NCBI GenBank assembly: GCA_015063605.1
Contig: SVTV01000009.1
Coordinates: forward strand, 1-64,000
DNA: 64,000 nt
Direction of reading: 5' to 3'
Source of the DNA: Oscillospiraceae bacterium
Lineage (GTDB): Bacteria; Bacillota; Clostridia; Oscillospirales; SIG627
Each line of letters opens with the position of its first letter. Position 1 is the first letter of the stretch. The notes under the pieces were generated by a model. The model searched no databases. It worked only from the letters and a program-made list of their open reading frames with translations, and had not been told where the DNA came from. The position numbers were made by a program, and so were the translations under genes. Positions 7,324 through 15,687 of the stretch are shown in pieces.

Positions 7324-9093
7324 ATGGATAAGAAAAGATACGAAAAACCTGTTAACAAGAAATATGCGCTTGTTCGCTTATTCAAATATCTTATGCGACA
7401 TTGGACTCTCGTAATGCTTGCACTGTTTTTGGCAATATCCGCAAATCTTCTTGCCCTTGTCGGACCTAAGCTTTCGGGTGATGCTATAGATCTTATTGAA
7501 TACGGCGCAGAAAACGGCGGTGTTGATATAAACGGAGTATTGGTCTTTGCCGCAAAAATGCTTGTTATTTATATTCTCTCTTCCGGTCTGTCATACCTTC
7601 TGACAGTTACAATGATAACCATAAGCCGCAGAGTCACGCACTCAATGAGAAGTGATATCTTCAATAAGATAACATCGCTTCCCGTAAGCTACTTCGATAC
7701 ACGTCAGGTAGGTGACATACTAAGCAGAATCTCCTATGATACGGATACGATAAACGCTTCGCTGTCCCACGATTTTATTCAGATACTTGCGAGTACCATT
7801 ACGATAACGGGTGCTTTCATAATGATGGTCACTATAGCTCCAATGCTTGTACTCATCTTTGTATTTACTATACCGTTATCGATTTTCTGTACATATAAGC
7901 TTACAAGCATTACACGTCCCATGTTCAGACGCCGTTCCGAAAAGCTCGGTATGTTCAACGGTTTCGTTGAAGAGATAATCTCGGGACAGAAAACGTTGAA
8001 GGTGTATTGTCAGGAAGAGAATACGATAGCAAAACACGATAAGAAAAATAAAGAGACCGTAGATGCGTACTATGAATCTGAATACCATTCAAGTAAAGTC
8101 GGTCCCACGGTCAATTTTATAAATAATTTGTCCTTCTCTCTTATAGCAGTGTTCGGCTCTATTCTTTATATGCTCGGCGGTTTGAGTGTAGGTGATATCT
8201 CATCCTTCGTTCTTTATTCGAGAAAGTTTTCGGGACCAATAAATGAGATAGCCAACATATTCGGTGAATTGCAATCCGCTCTTTCTGCGGCGGAACGCGT
8301 ATTCCGTCTTCTTGATGAGCTTCCCGAAGCGCCTGACAGAGCCGATGCTATGAGTCTACCGTCTCCTAAAGGAAATGTACGTCTTAAAAATGTCTCCTTC
8401 GGCTATGATCCGGAAAAGGTCATTTTGAAGGATCTATCCCTTGATGCTTCACAAGGCAAGCTTATTGCCATAGTAGGTCCCACCGGAGCGGGAAAAACCA
8501 CGCTTATAAATCTTCTCATGCGTTTTTATGATGTCAACAGCGGAGATATTACACTTGATGATATTTCCATCTATGATATCAAGCGTAAAGATCTCAGATC
8601 CGCTTATGCAATGGTTTTGCAGGATACCTGGCTCTTTTACGGAAGCGTTGCCGATAATATAGGATACGGTAAGGAAGGCGCTTCAAGAGAAGAAATAATC
8701 GAAGCTGCGAAGGCTGCCGGTATAGATGGATTTATTAAGAAGCTTCCGGGGGGATATGATGCTGTAATCAATGACGATGCAACCAACATTTCCAAAGGAC
8801 AGAAACAGCTTATTACCATTGCACGTGCCATGCTTGCCGATGCAAAGATGCTTATTCTCGATGAAGCCACATCAAATGTTGATACCACTACGGAGATCAA
8901 GATACAGGATGCTATGCGGCGTCTTATGAAGGATAAGACCTGCTTTATAGTTGCTCACAGGCTTTCCACTATCAAAAATGCCGACAAGATCCTTGTAATG
9001 AGAGACGGTAATGTTATTGAAGCGGGTAATCACAGTGAGCTTATGGAGCAAAACGGCTTCTACAGCGAGCTTTTCCGTTCACAATTTATGTAA
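7324..9093 (+). CDS. ABC exporter half-transporter, catalytic subunit
   Basis: The 589-residue partner of the preceding gene has six predicted spans in residues 20-310 and a C-terminal ATPase. It keeps Walker A (GPTGAGKT, about 385-392), the catalytic glutamate (LILDE, residue 514) and the switch histidine (AHR, residue 545). Its signature is ISKGQ (489-493) instead of LSGGQ. The partner's altered Walker B and switch residue pair with this altered signature to make one degenerate site, leaving one full catalytic site. The gene follows its partner by three bases; the ribosome site lies in the partner's last codons. Confidence 0.93.
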   Translation: MDKKRYEKPVNKKYALVRLFKYLMRHWTLVMLALFLAISANLLALVGPKLSGDAIDLIEYGAENGGVDINGVLVFAAKMLVIYILSSGLSYLLTVTMITISRRVTHSMRSDIFNKITSLPVSYFDTRQVGDILSRISYDTDTINASLSHDFIQILASTITITGAFIMMVTIAPMLVLIFVFTIPLSIFCTYKLTSITRPMFRRRSEKLGMFNGFVEEIISGQKTLKVYCQEENTIAKHDKKNKETVDAYYESEYHSSKVGPTVNFINNLSFSLIAVFGSILYMLGGLSVGDISSFVLYSRKFSGPINEIANIFGELQSALSAAERVFRLLDELPEAPDRADAMSLPSPKGNVRLKNVSFGYDPEKVILKDLSLDASQGKLIAIVGPTGAGKTTLINLLMRFYDVNSGDITLDDISIYDIKRKDLRSAYAMVLQDTWLFYGSVADNIGYGKEGASREEIIEAAKAAGIDGFIKKLPGGYDAVINDDATNISKGQKQLITIARAMLADAKMLILDEATSNVDTTTEIKIQDAMRRLMKDKTCFIVAHRLSTIKNADKILVMRDGNVIEAGNHSELMEQNGFYSELFRSQFM

Positions 9094-9101
9094 AAAATTA
9101 T

Positions 9102-9128
9102 GGGGGCGTCGCATTAAGCGACGCCCCC
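9102..9128. terminator. 11-bp GC-rich hairpin after the ABC exporter genes
   Basis: GGGGGCGTCGC (9102-9112) pairs perfectly with GCGACGCCCCC (9118-9128). No U-run follows on the + strand, but the - strand reads into a run of six T. It may slow or stop transcription in both directions. Confidence 0.6.
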
Positions 9129-9130
9129 GC

Positions 9131-9566
9131 TAAAACAGCGGACGAAAATAGGGGACGGGAACCCGCTATTTTCGGAAACTTGAACGTTTTTAGCGTGTTT
9201 TAGTACAAATTTTTACGTAATTTCGGTGCCAAAACGATGAATTTTATTCGATGAATTTTATTCATCAAGTTCAATTTCAGGGCTTGGCTCACGTTAGTGA
9301 GACAGCCCCGTATCGTAAAACAATTAATCCGACCTATGGTTTTGATCATAGGTCATTTTTTTTGCGATGTGCATCGGTGATAGAAGGGATCCCTTGCCAA
9401 AGGAAAACTGACTGAGAGATTAACAACCCCTCCGAGCCGCCATTCAGTGTCCAACATACCTTATACCGGGAAGGCTTTAGTGCGGTGCAAAACCGCAAAT
9501 ACGCACTACACCGAAAGGTGTATAGAAGTGCGCCCTTTATCCGTTAGACAAATTTGAATTAAACTT
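9131..9566. repeat. Gene-free mosaic of hairpins and short repeats
   Basis: No credible gene is present. Visible parts in order: a hairpin CGAAAATAG (9143-9151) with CTATTTTCG (9166-9174); a tandem copy of GATGAATTTTATTC near 9237-9264; a hairpin GGGCT/CTCAC with GTGAG/AGCCC (9280-9308); a terminator at 9331-9363; and, from about 9470, stems TGCGGT/ACCGCA and TACACC-GAAA-GGTGTA. The block resembles degenerate interspersed intergenic elements of gut Clostridia, but that is a memory-based impression without a search. Confidence 0.4.
9331..9363 (+). terminator. Strong intrinsic terminator
   Basis: GACCTATG (9331-9338) pairs with CATAGGTC (9347-9354) and runs into ATTTTTTTT. It is the strongest + strand stop downstream of the ABC exporter operon. 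Confidence 0.85.
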
Positions 9567-10352
9567 TTAGTTTTTTGTATATTCGAACAAGCGGTACAGC
9601 TTTTGGGAGAAACCGCCTGCGTATAGCTTGGCAAAAATAAACCTTTCAAATCCTTTTAATTCGTCTATGTATTTTTTCGGTATCATTTCGAGTTCTTTTG
9701 TAAAAGCGAATTTATCATTCTGATAGGCTTTCGGATCGTCTATGCCGTAAACCTCTGTAACACCAACATCATTTATCGGGTTTCTGTGCTTTGACATTTC
9801 AGCGGCAAAAGAAGTGTAACAATCCACCAAAAGCGTAACCTTTTCAAAATGCGCGCACAGACTATCTGCAAGACTTTGCATCTCCTTGACAGTTAAGTAC
9901 ATACTCACGCCTTCCATAACAACAACGGCACACTTCTGTTCGGGAACGCTTGTCAGCCAACTGCCATCCCTTACATCCCCTGCAATCATTTGATAGTTGT
10001 CTGTTTCGGAATAGTATCGTTTTCTTTCCTCTATAACTTCAGCAAAATCCACATCGTACCACATATGATCTTCAGTTCCGACTCTTATGATGCGGCTATC
10101 CATTCCACAACCGATGTGGATGATCACAGAGTTCGGCATAGCTGCCATTTGGCTCTTTACCCATTCGTCAAACACGGCAGAGCGAACTCCCATATAGTAT
10201 GCAAGCCATTTGGATTTTGATTTTCCTTTGAGTGTGAATCCCGCCGTTTCCCAAATATCTTCGGCTTTTTTATCATCAAGGAACAAGCCCTTTTTACTCA
10301 CGTAGGACTTACCGTATAAGGGGATGTATAGTGTTTTATTTACGCTGTTCAT
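9567..10352 (-). CDS. LCMT/TcmP-family SAM-dependent O-methyltransferase
   Basis: The 261-residue protein has the SAM-binding motif IHIGCGMDSR and the acidic motif YDVDFAEVIEER, followed by MIAGDVRD and a VVVMEGVSMYL segment. These are characteristic of the leucine carboxyl methyltransferase / TcmP-like family, which makes O-methyl esters or ethers of proteins or small molecules. No signal peptide or membrane span is seen, so it should be cytoplasmic. GGAGAAG precedes the ATG at 10352. It is a single gene next to a repeat mosaic and accessory genes, so horizontal acquisition is plausible. The substrate cannot be predicted. Confidence 0.85.
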   Translation of the reverse strand: MNSVNKTLYIPLYGKSYVSKKGLFLDDKKAEDIWETAGFTLKGKSKSKWLAYYMGVRSAVFDEWVKSQMAAMPNSVIIHIGCGMDSRIIRVGTEDHMWYDVDFAEVIEERKRYYSETDNYQMIAGDVRDGSWLTSVPEQKCAVVVMEGVSMYLTVKEMQSLADSLCAHFEKVTLLVDCYTSFAAEMSKHRNPINDVGVTEVYGIDDPKAYQNDKFAFTKELEMIPKKYIDELKGFERFIFAKLYAGGFSQKLYRLFEYTKN

Positions 10353-10429
10353 ATAACTTCTCCAAATTCTTATTTATTGGTCTATATGAGTTATTTTATC
10401 ATGCGGCAGCAATATATACAAGAACAGTC

Positions 10430-10449
10430 CCGGCAGGCAATTCTGCCGG
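10430..10449. terminator. Small hairpin, possible weak terminator
   Basis: CCGGCAG (10430-10436) pairs with CTGCCGG (10443-10449). It lies 75 bases past the stop of the 10525 gene (- strand), without a clear U-run. Confidence 0.35.
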
Positions 10450-10524
10450 AACCGGAACTATTTTACTAGAACCCGCCATTTTGCAGGGAATGTTTTTTAT
10501 ATACTAAACTGTATTTGATCGGGA

Positions 10525-11169
10525 TCATTCCGAAGCCTCGGGAAGATCATAAGTAACTATGTCCTTGAAGATCTGCTTCGCAATTTCAAATCTGTCTTGT
10601 GATTCTTCAGCGCCTATTCCGATCATGATAGGATATCGCAAGCATACAAACGTATCGGAAGGAAGATTTGAAAATCCGGGAAGAGCGTAAGCATCGAGAG
10701 AGGAGAGAAGAAAAGCATTCTCGTCAAAAGCGTTCTCGGGTGCGGTATCTAATATTTCGGATAAAGGCACTATCAGATTCTGTTCAAGCAATTCATAATA
10801 ATAATCGTGATCAAGAAGATATATGAGCCCGTCACCGCCGAATACCTCGTTTCTGTATCTTTCAAGAGATTCGAGATGGAGAGTCTTGTTTGCTTCATCG
10901 GGGACTACGGTGATCTCGATATAGCTTATCTTTTTTTCTCCGTCGCCGTTGTAATCATCCTTCATGATCTGTGACACAGAGGCAGAGAAGCTGTCAAGCT
11001 CCGCACGGGATAAAGCGTTCTTTCCTACGTATAATACAGTAGCATCGGAATCGAGCTTTGAGGAGAATTGTACAGCGGAGATAACGAAAAAAGCAAGAAA
11101 TATACCGCCGACTATTACTACTCCTTTATAATAATACCAAAAGTTTTCTATTTTTTTTATTATGTTCAT
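10525..11169 (-). CDS. Membrane-anchored extracytoplasmic protein, unknown function
   Basis: The 214-residue product starts with a short basic segment (MNIIKKIENFWYYYKG) and one membrane span at about 17-35; the rest should face outside. The remainder is acidic and soluble-looking, with no cysteine pairs or catalytic motif I recognise. A DYNGDGEKK stretch near residue 72 resembles a calcium loop but is not a full dockerin or EF-hand. The ribosome site AGGAAA precedes ATG 11169. Neighbours are unrelated and the gene appears to be monocistronic. Distant similarity to extracellular solute-binding proteins is possible but not shown. Confidence 0.7.
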   Translation of the reverse strand: MNIIKKIENFWYYYKGVVIVGGIFLAFFVISAVQFSSKLDSDATVLYVGKNALSRAELDSFSASVSQIMKDDYNGDGEKKISYIEITVVPDEANKTLHLESLERYRNEVFGGDGLIYLLDHDYYYELLEQNLIVPLSEILDTAPENAFDENAFLLSSLDAYALPGFSNLPSDTFVCLRYPIMIGIGAEESQDRFEIAKQIFKDIVTYDLPEASE

Positions 11170-11356
11170 AGTGTTTCCTGTAATGCCGTAATACGGTTTA
11201 ATTTATTTGAATTTCTGTAAATAGTATATCACAAAACACTATTTTTTTCAAGAGTTTTGATTTGGTTTTAATGTATTGTGAAGGTATTTTCAGAAAAATA
11301 CAGAAAGAGTCATTTCATGCAAGTTAATAAATGTTATTCATAGTTCTTCTTCGCCA
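11170..11356. other. Divergent intergenic region
   Basis: AT-rich spacer between the 10525 gene (-) and the tandem promoters of the 11504 gene (+). Nothing further is recognised. Confidence 0.5.
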
Positions 11357-11385
11357 TTGAATATTTCATATTTCTATGCTATAAT
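11357..11385 (+). promoter_or_regulatory. Upstream promoter P1 of the 11504 gene
   Basis: TTGAAT (11357-11362) and TATAAT (11380-11385) have a 17-base spacer. It lies 90 bases upstream of a second, similar promoter. Confidence 0.7.
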
Positions 11386-11409
11386 AAATAAAAGAAAAAG
11401 AGTCATAAA

Positions 11410-11424
11410 GATTCTATAAGAATC
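11410..11424. promoter_or_regulatory. Perfect dyad between two promoters, possible operator
   Basis: GATTCT-ata-AGAATC is a perfect 6-bp dyad located between P1 and P2. Operator function is inference from position. Confidence 0.35.
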
Positions 11425-11446
11425 GTTATAACTCATGAAGATTGCA

Positions 11447-11475
11447 TTGAAAATTTTGAATAAATATGCTATTCT
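11447..11475 (+). promoter_or_regulatory. Proximal promoter P2 of the 11504 gene
   Basis: TTGAAA (11447-11452), a 17-base spacer and TATTCT (11470-11475). AGGAGG (11491-11496) and ATG 11504 follow. Confidence 0.7.
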
Positions 11476-11503
11476 ATAAAAACTAAATATAGGAGGCTAC
11501 ACT

Positions 11504-12259
11504 ATGAAGGAAAGACGATATCCATTCAGTTTGTTTTTGATTGGTTTTATCACAAATATTCTCTTTCACTTTTTTTGGCTTTTTATCCCGAGCATTATCT
11601 TGCTAATTGTGGGTATTTGGGTTGATTGGTGCTTGTATGTAGGTCTTGCTTTGTTGGGCATTGATATTATTGCCTCATTCGTTGAGCAAATGAAAATTAG
11701 ACAAGCAATGCTCTCCGACTCTGACAACGAACAATTCCGCCAATTCCAAGATGCAGTATCAAGAGACGGCAATGTATTTGAAAACATTAGAAGTTTTGTT
11801 GAGAATGCTGCCGAAGAAGTAGACGACGAAGAAATACAGAAAAACAATTTTGTTGTTGATATGTGTGATGCCGTTTGCAAAAAATGCGAATATGGTGATG
11901 ACATTGAAAAATTGAACGAATATGAGAGAGTTTTCTATGTCACTCAAATATTGGAGCAGGAAGTAAACAATGGTGGTTTTTCTCAATTCTTCTTTAATTC
12001 AAGTGGTGATTTTTCAAACGAGTTAGTAGGTGCATTCACAAAGATAGGCGCATTAAAAACTGCAGAAATCTGCAAAAAAGCATTGGCAGTATTCAATGGC
12101 AAAGTTCCCACCGATAGAGATGAGCGTGAAGAATTACTTGATAGTTTGGATTGCGACGATGTGTTAAGCGAATGCGATGATGAATTTTACGAGTATGAGG
12201 ATAATTTGGAAGAACTAAATTACGCATACATTATGGACCATCGTAGTTTCTTTGATTAA
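11504..12259 (+). CDS. DUF4375/DMP19-like protein with two N-terminal membrane spans
   Basis: The 251-residue product has two hydrophobic segments at about 9-30 and 33-55, a charged middle region, and a C-terminal domain with QEVNNGGFSQFFFNSSG near residues 154-170 followed by a helix. The ExxNGGFxQxFxN pattern is the mark of DUF4375 (DMP19-like) proteins, often found in accessory regions and immunity-type loci, with no agreed function. The stretch near residues 205-235 is strongly acidic. AGGAGG precedes the ATG, and two promoters plus a terminator make it an independent transcription unit. Membrane anchoring of this domain is the noteworthy point. Confidence 0.75.
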   Translation: MKERRYPFSLFLIGFITNILFHFFWLFIPSIILLIVGIWVDWCLYVGLALLGIDIIASFVEQMKIRQAMLSDSDNEQFRQFQDAVSRDGNVFENIRSFVENAAEEVDDEEIQKNNFVVDMCDAVCKKCEYGDDIEKLNEYERVFYVTQILEQEVNNGGFSQFFFNSSGDFSNELVGAFTKIGALKTAEICKKALAVFNGKVPTDRDEREELLDSLDCDDVLSECDDEFYEYEDNLEELNYAYIMDHRSFFD

Positions 12260-12278
12260 TTACATAATATACAAAAAT

Positions 12279-12318
12279 ACCCTATGACTTTTGACGGTCA
12301 TAGGGTGTCTTCCTTTTC
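12279..12318 (+). terminator. Terminator of the 11504 gene
   Basis: ACCCTATGAC (12279-12288) pairs perfectly with GTCATAGGGT (12297-12306), followed by GTCTTCCTTTT. Confidence 0.85.
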
Positions 12319-12396
12319 ATTTGTCGTAAATGTGTCGTAAATCGGTTTTAATAGAGTTTCAAAAACCCTGTAATAACGCTATTTTACGGCATTTTC

Positions 12397-12510
12397 TCAA
12401 TCGAGGGGTTTCATCGTCGGGAATAGGAGATTGCCCCTCAAAAGCCGTCTCTCGAGCTCGCTAAAGGTCGCTGTATATCGAGAAAAACGGGTAAAATTCA
12501 CGTATTTCAT
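12397..12510 (-). CDS. 37-codon ORF ending in a LysS-like C-terminal tail
   Basis: This small frame starts at ATG 12510 behind GGAGG (about nine bases away) and ends in RGNLLFPTMKPLD. The lysS product 1.1 kb away on the same strand ends RDVLLFPTMKPVD. The first 24 residues do not resemble LysS. I read this as the far junction of an integrated element that used the lysS 3' end: integration rebuilds the gene on one side and displaces the old 3' end to the other. It may be a real mini-protein or an accidental frame; the shared tail itself is directly visible. Confidence 0.4.
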   Translation of the reverse strand: MKYVNFTRFSRYTATFSELERRLLRGNLLFPTMKPLD

Positions 12511-12750
12511 ATATGCTCCCTCCAGGTCATATAGGGCCATATTAGGGCAGTCATTTTTGGTAAATTTGTGGTAAATTTCATCCCTACCAAGTGCCCCGCG
12601 GATATATAATAGTATAGCAGATAAAAAGGAAATTGTTAAGACGACTGAGCGAGCTCCTGAACGATAAAATGTGAAATATCATTAGCAGAAAGCCCTGCTC
12701 TGGTTAACAAATTGAAATTTGTCAGCACGATATTTCGGACAAGTTTTTAC
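12511..12750. other. Probable element DNA without a gene
   Basis: No gene is recognised. A repeated GGTAAATTT occurs near 12559-12578, similar to the pair of GTCGTAAAT motifs at 12323-12342 on the other side of the mini-ORF. They could be recombinase arm sites, which is speculative. Confidence 0.35.
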
Positions 12751-13389
12751 TTATAACGGTTTATTGCAAGCCATGTAAACTTTATCATTTATTATGTCAA
12801 TTTTGGTAACACAAAATTCCATTGGAGATATAATAACCTCGTCCGGCTCATTCTGAACATCCTTCATTAAATCAAGTCGAATTACAGGAGTTCCTGCTGG
12901 TACAGTTATTTCAAACAGTATACACTCTTCTGAACCATACATCTTATTTTCTGCTATGTGTGGATTTAAACTGCATGAAGAAAATCCTAAATATTTTAGA
13001 CACTGTCCTTCGATTATATTGCTTGTAAACTTTGTTTTAATGTTTCTGTACAGAGTCATGTCAGTTTCCAAAGGTTCTAAACAATTCATCATATTTTCAA
13101 TGTCTTTTTTCGCCCTCTTGATAATTTCGCTTTTCACATCGTCATTATCTATTACAGGAAATCTTTTTTGATATATATTATATAATTTCTCACCTTCTTC
13201 TTTGCTGCAATGCCATCTCACATCGAATCCTTGGTCAATGGCTTCTTGCATAACACATCTGCCGTCATCATTGATGATATGAATGAATTTGTCGAGAGTA
13301 CTTTCATCTTCATTCCATAGAAGACCGTTTATCAATAAATAATCATTTGTGGTATAAAAATTTAGCGTTTCCTTTTGTTCTTCGGTCAT
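12751..13389 (-). CDS. ADP-ribosyltransferase exoenzyme-like protein
   Basis: The 212 residues show the order of features of R-S-E type ADP-ribosyltransferases: Arg115 in LYRNIK, an S-x-S strand GFSSCSLNP at 135-143, then ILFEITVPAGTPVI and a C-terminal Glu184 in PDEVIIS. The residue two before this glutamate, usually Glu or Gln, is proline, so activity or target choice is uncertain. These enzymes transfer ADP-ribose from NAD to proteins or other targets. There is no signal peptide, so it would act inside the cell or be delivered by an unseen route. It is the only sizeable gene between lysS and its displaced tail; no immunity gene is obvious. Confidence 0.7.
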   Translation of the reverse strand: MTEEQKETLNFYTTNDYLLINGLLWNEDESTLDKFIHIINDDGRCVMQEAIDQGFDVRWHCSKEEGEKLYNIYQKRFPVIDNDDVKSEIIKRAKKDIENMMNCLEPLETDMTLYRNIKTKFTSNIIEGQCLKYLGFSSCSLNPHIAENKMYGSEECILFEITVPAGTPVIRLDLMKDVQNEPDEVIISPMEFCVTKIDIINDKVYMACNKPL

Positions 13390-13464
13390 GGCATACCTCC
13401 ATAAATTGCAATTTACCTAACTGAATTATACTCTACGTAATCGTTGTTGTCAAGATAATGCAAA

Positions 13465-13496
13465 AAGAAAGTGCCTTTTGAAATCAGCACTTTCTT
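13465..13496 (-). terminator. Terminator downstream of lysS
   Basis: AAGAAAGTGC (13465-13474) pairs with GCACTTTCTT (13487-13496). On the - strand the stem runs into TTTTTGC. It lies about 120 bases past the lysS stop. Confidence 0.75.
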
Positions 13497-13618
13497 CTGC
13501 AAAATTGGTATACTTTTGGTAGACCCAAACCATCCCCACCGCGATTTTCTCAAAATCGGCTCAAATCAGCGATTTCACGGGCAGTTTCGGGTGGTTTTAT
13601 AGGTTATCGAAGCCTTGT

Positions 13619-15130
13619 TTAGTCCACGGGCTTCATTGTCGGGAAGAGAAGTACGTCTCTTATGGAAGCGGAGTCGGTAAGAAGCATAACAAGACGGTCT
13701 ATACCGAATCCCAATCCGCCCGTAGGAGGTAAACCGTATTCAAGAGCGGTGATGTAGTCATAGTCTACCTCTGCCTTTGTATTGGGTTCTGCTGCACGCT
13801 TAGCCTCAACCTGCTTTTCGAAACGTTCCTTTTGATCGATAGGATCGTTGAGCTCTGAGAATGCATTACCGAATTCCGTAGCATTTATGAAATATTCAAA
13901 ACGCTCTGTGAACTTGGGATCGCCGGGCTTCTTCTTTGCCAAGGGGCTGTTTTCAACGGGGTAATCGTAAATAAATGTGGGCTGAATAAGATTCTCTTCA
14001 ACATACGCATCGAAGAACTCAACAAGTACGGTACCGCATGTCGCATCCTTGGGAACCTCAACATGATGTTCCTTAGCGCAAAGGCGTGCTTCTTCATCCG
14101 TCTTCCATTCGTTGTAATCAACACCTGCATACTTCTTAACAGCTTCTACCATTGTCATGCGCTGCCAATTGCCCATGTCGATCTCCTTGCCCTGATATGT
14201 AATGACTGTACTGCCGCATATCTTCTGCGCAAGCATTGTATAAAGCTCTTCAACGAGATCCATCATACCGTGGTAATCTGTAAATGCCTGATAAAGCTCA
14301 ACTGTTGTAAACTCGGGATTGTGCTTTGTATCCATTCCTTCGTTTCTGAATATACGACCAACTTCGTATACTCTTTCCATACCGCCGACGATAAGACGCT
14401 TCAGATAAAGCTCTGTTTCTATACGGAGATACATATCCATATCAAGGGTGTTGTGATGTGTAGCAAAGCTTCTCGCCGCAGCACCTATTTCCAACGGAAC
14501 GAGTATGGGAGTATCGACCTCAAGAAATCCCTTGGAATCGAGGTAATTGCGTACTTCCTTCAATATTGCGGAACGCTTATAAAATACGTCCTTAACTTCG
14601 GGATTCACTATAAGGTCTACATATCTCTGACGGTAACGCATATCTGTATTCGTGAGACCGTGGAACTTTTCGGGGAGGGGAAGAAGCGACTTTGCAAGAA
14701 GCTTTATCGTTTCGCAGTGAATGGATATCTCACCGCGGCGTGTTTTGAATACCTTACCGGTAAGACCAACGATATCGCCTATATCCCACTTCTTATATGC
14801 GGCAAAAACTTCTTCACCGACATCATCTATCTTTATATAAACCTGAATGCGTCCCTTGGAATCGGCAACATCTATAAAATTAGCCTTTCCCATATCACGT
14901 CTGGACATTATTCTTCCGGCGATGGATACATCCTTACCTTCATATCCTTCAAAATCAGCACGGATATCGGCGGAATATGCATTTACATCATACTTTACTT
15001 CCGTGAAGGGGTCATTGCCCGACGCCTTAAGCTCAGCAAGCTTTTCTCTTCTTATGGCAAGAAGCTCGTTTAAGTTTTCTTCGGGAGCTTCATTTATATC
15101 GTTAACTGTGTTGTTCAAATTCTCTGACAT
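13619..15130 (-). CDS. lysS: Lysyl-tRNA synthetase, class II
   Basis: The 503-residue protein has an N-terminal OB-fold anticodon-binding domain (about 60-165; VSIAGRIMSRR, GKANFIDV) and a class II catalytic core: motif 2 includes RIFRNEGMDTKHNPEFT and motif 3 GLGFGIDRLVMLL. It charges tRNA-Lys in the cytoplasm. AAAGGA precedes ATG 15130. It follows greA by 54 bases on the same strand, a common Clostridia pair. Its last residues, LLFPTMKPVD, recur in the mini-ORF at 12397-12510, implying use of this gene end as an integration site. No T-box leader is visible. Confidence 0.98.
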   Translation of the reverse strand: MSENLNNTVNDINEAPEENLNELLAIRREKLAELKASGNDPFTEVKYDVNAYSADIRADFEGYEGKDVSIAGRIMSRRDMGKANFIDVADSKGRIQVYIKIDDVGEEVFAAYKKWDIGDIVGLTGKVFKTRRGEISIHCETIKLLAKSLLPLPEKFHGLTNTDMRYRQRYVDLIVNPEVKDVFYKRSAILKEVRNYLDSKGFLEVDTPILVPLEIGAAARSFATHHNTLDMDMYLRIETELYLKRLIVGGMERVYEVGRIFRNEGMDTKHNPEFTTVELYQAFTDYHGMMDLVEELYTMLAQKICGSTVITYQGKEIDMGNWQRMTMVEAVKKYAGVDYNEWKTDEEARLCAKEHHVEVPKDATCGTVLVEFFDAYVEENLIQPTFIYDYPVENSPLAKKKPGDPKFTERFEYFINATEFGNAFSELNDPIDQKERFEKQVEAKRAAEPNTKAEVDYDYITALEYGLPPTGGLGFGIDRLVMLLTDSASIRDVLLFPTMKPVD

Positions 15131-15184
15131 AATTAAGATATTCCTTTCTTCATTGACGTTTCCGAAATAGTTTTCGGATCATTA

Positions 15185-15655
15185 TTATAATATTGCCAAT
15201 ACCTCTATTGTAATTTCACCGGCAGGTGTTACAACATTTACCTTATCTCCGGGCTTGTGGCCGAGAAGTGCTTTTCCGATGGGGGATTCGTCGCTGATAA
15301 GATTGTTGAAGGGATCAGTTTCTGTAGAACCGACTATCTGATATTCTGCTTCTTCTTCAAGGAAGTTATTGAATATCCTTACCTTTGTACCTACAGAGAT
15401 AACGCTGCTTGTTTCATTGGAGTTGATGATCTTAACGTTTTTGAGCATCTGTTCCAACTCGAGTATGCGCTTTTCAACTTCCGCCTGCTCGTTTTTCGCT
15501 TCGTCGTATTCGCTGTTTTCGGAAAGATCGCCGAATGCTGTAGCCTGCTTGATAGCGGCAGCAACTTCTGTTCTACGTGTGATCTTTAAAAATTCAAGTT
15601 CGTCCTTTAATTGCTGTAAACCCTCTTCGGTTACAAAGGTGTATTTTTCCTGCAT
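15185..15655 (-). CDS. greA: Transcription elongation factor GreA
   Basis: The 156-residue product has the N-terminal antiparallel coiled coil (about 1-75) with the acidic tip FGDLSENSEYDEAK, and a C-terminal FKBP-like domain ending in VNVVTPAGEITIEVL. GreA enters the RNA polymerase secondary channel and stimulates cleavage of backtracked RNA; the acidic tip supplies the metal-binding residues. The length matches the family. AGGAGAT lies just upstream of ATG 15655. It is followed by lysS on the same strand and preceded by the S41 gene with a 32-base gap. Confidence 0.97.
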   Translation of the reverse strand: MQEKYTFVTEEGLQQLKDELEFLKITRRTEVAAAIKQATAFGDLSENSEYDEAKNEQAEVEKRILELEQMLKNVKIINSNETSSVISVGTKVRIFNNFLEEEAEYQIVGSTETDPFNNLISDESPIGKALLGHKPGDKVNVVTPAGEITIEVLAIL

Positions 15656-15687
15656 AATAATCTCCTGTATTGTAAATTATATAATTT

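Noticed and set aside
9470..9545. Riboswitch-like fold upstream of the repeat mosaic
   Set aside because: It lies downstream of the methyltransferase stop, not upstream of any gene, so a riboswitch role is unlikely.
14063..15073. A 336-residue open frame on the + strand opposite lysS
   Set aside because: Reverse shadow of lysS with odd composition and no family motif.
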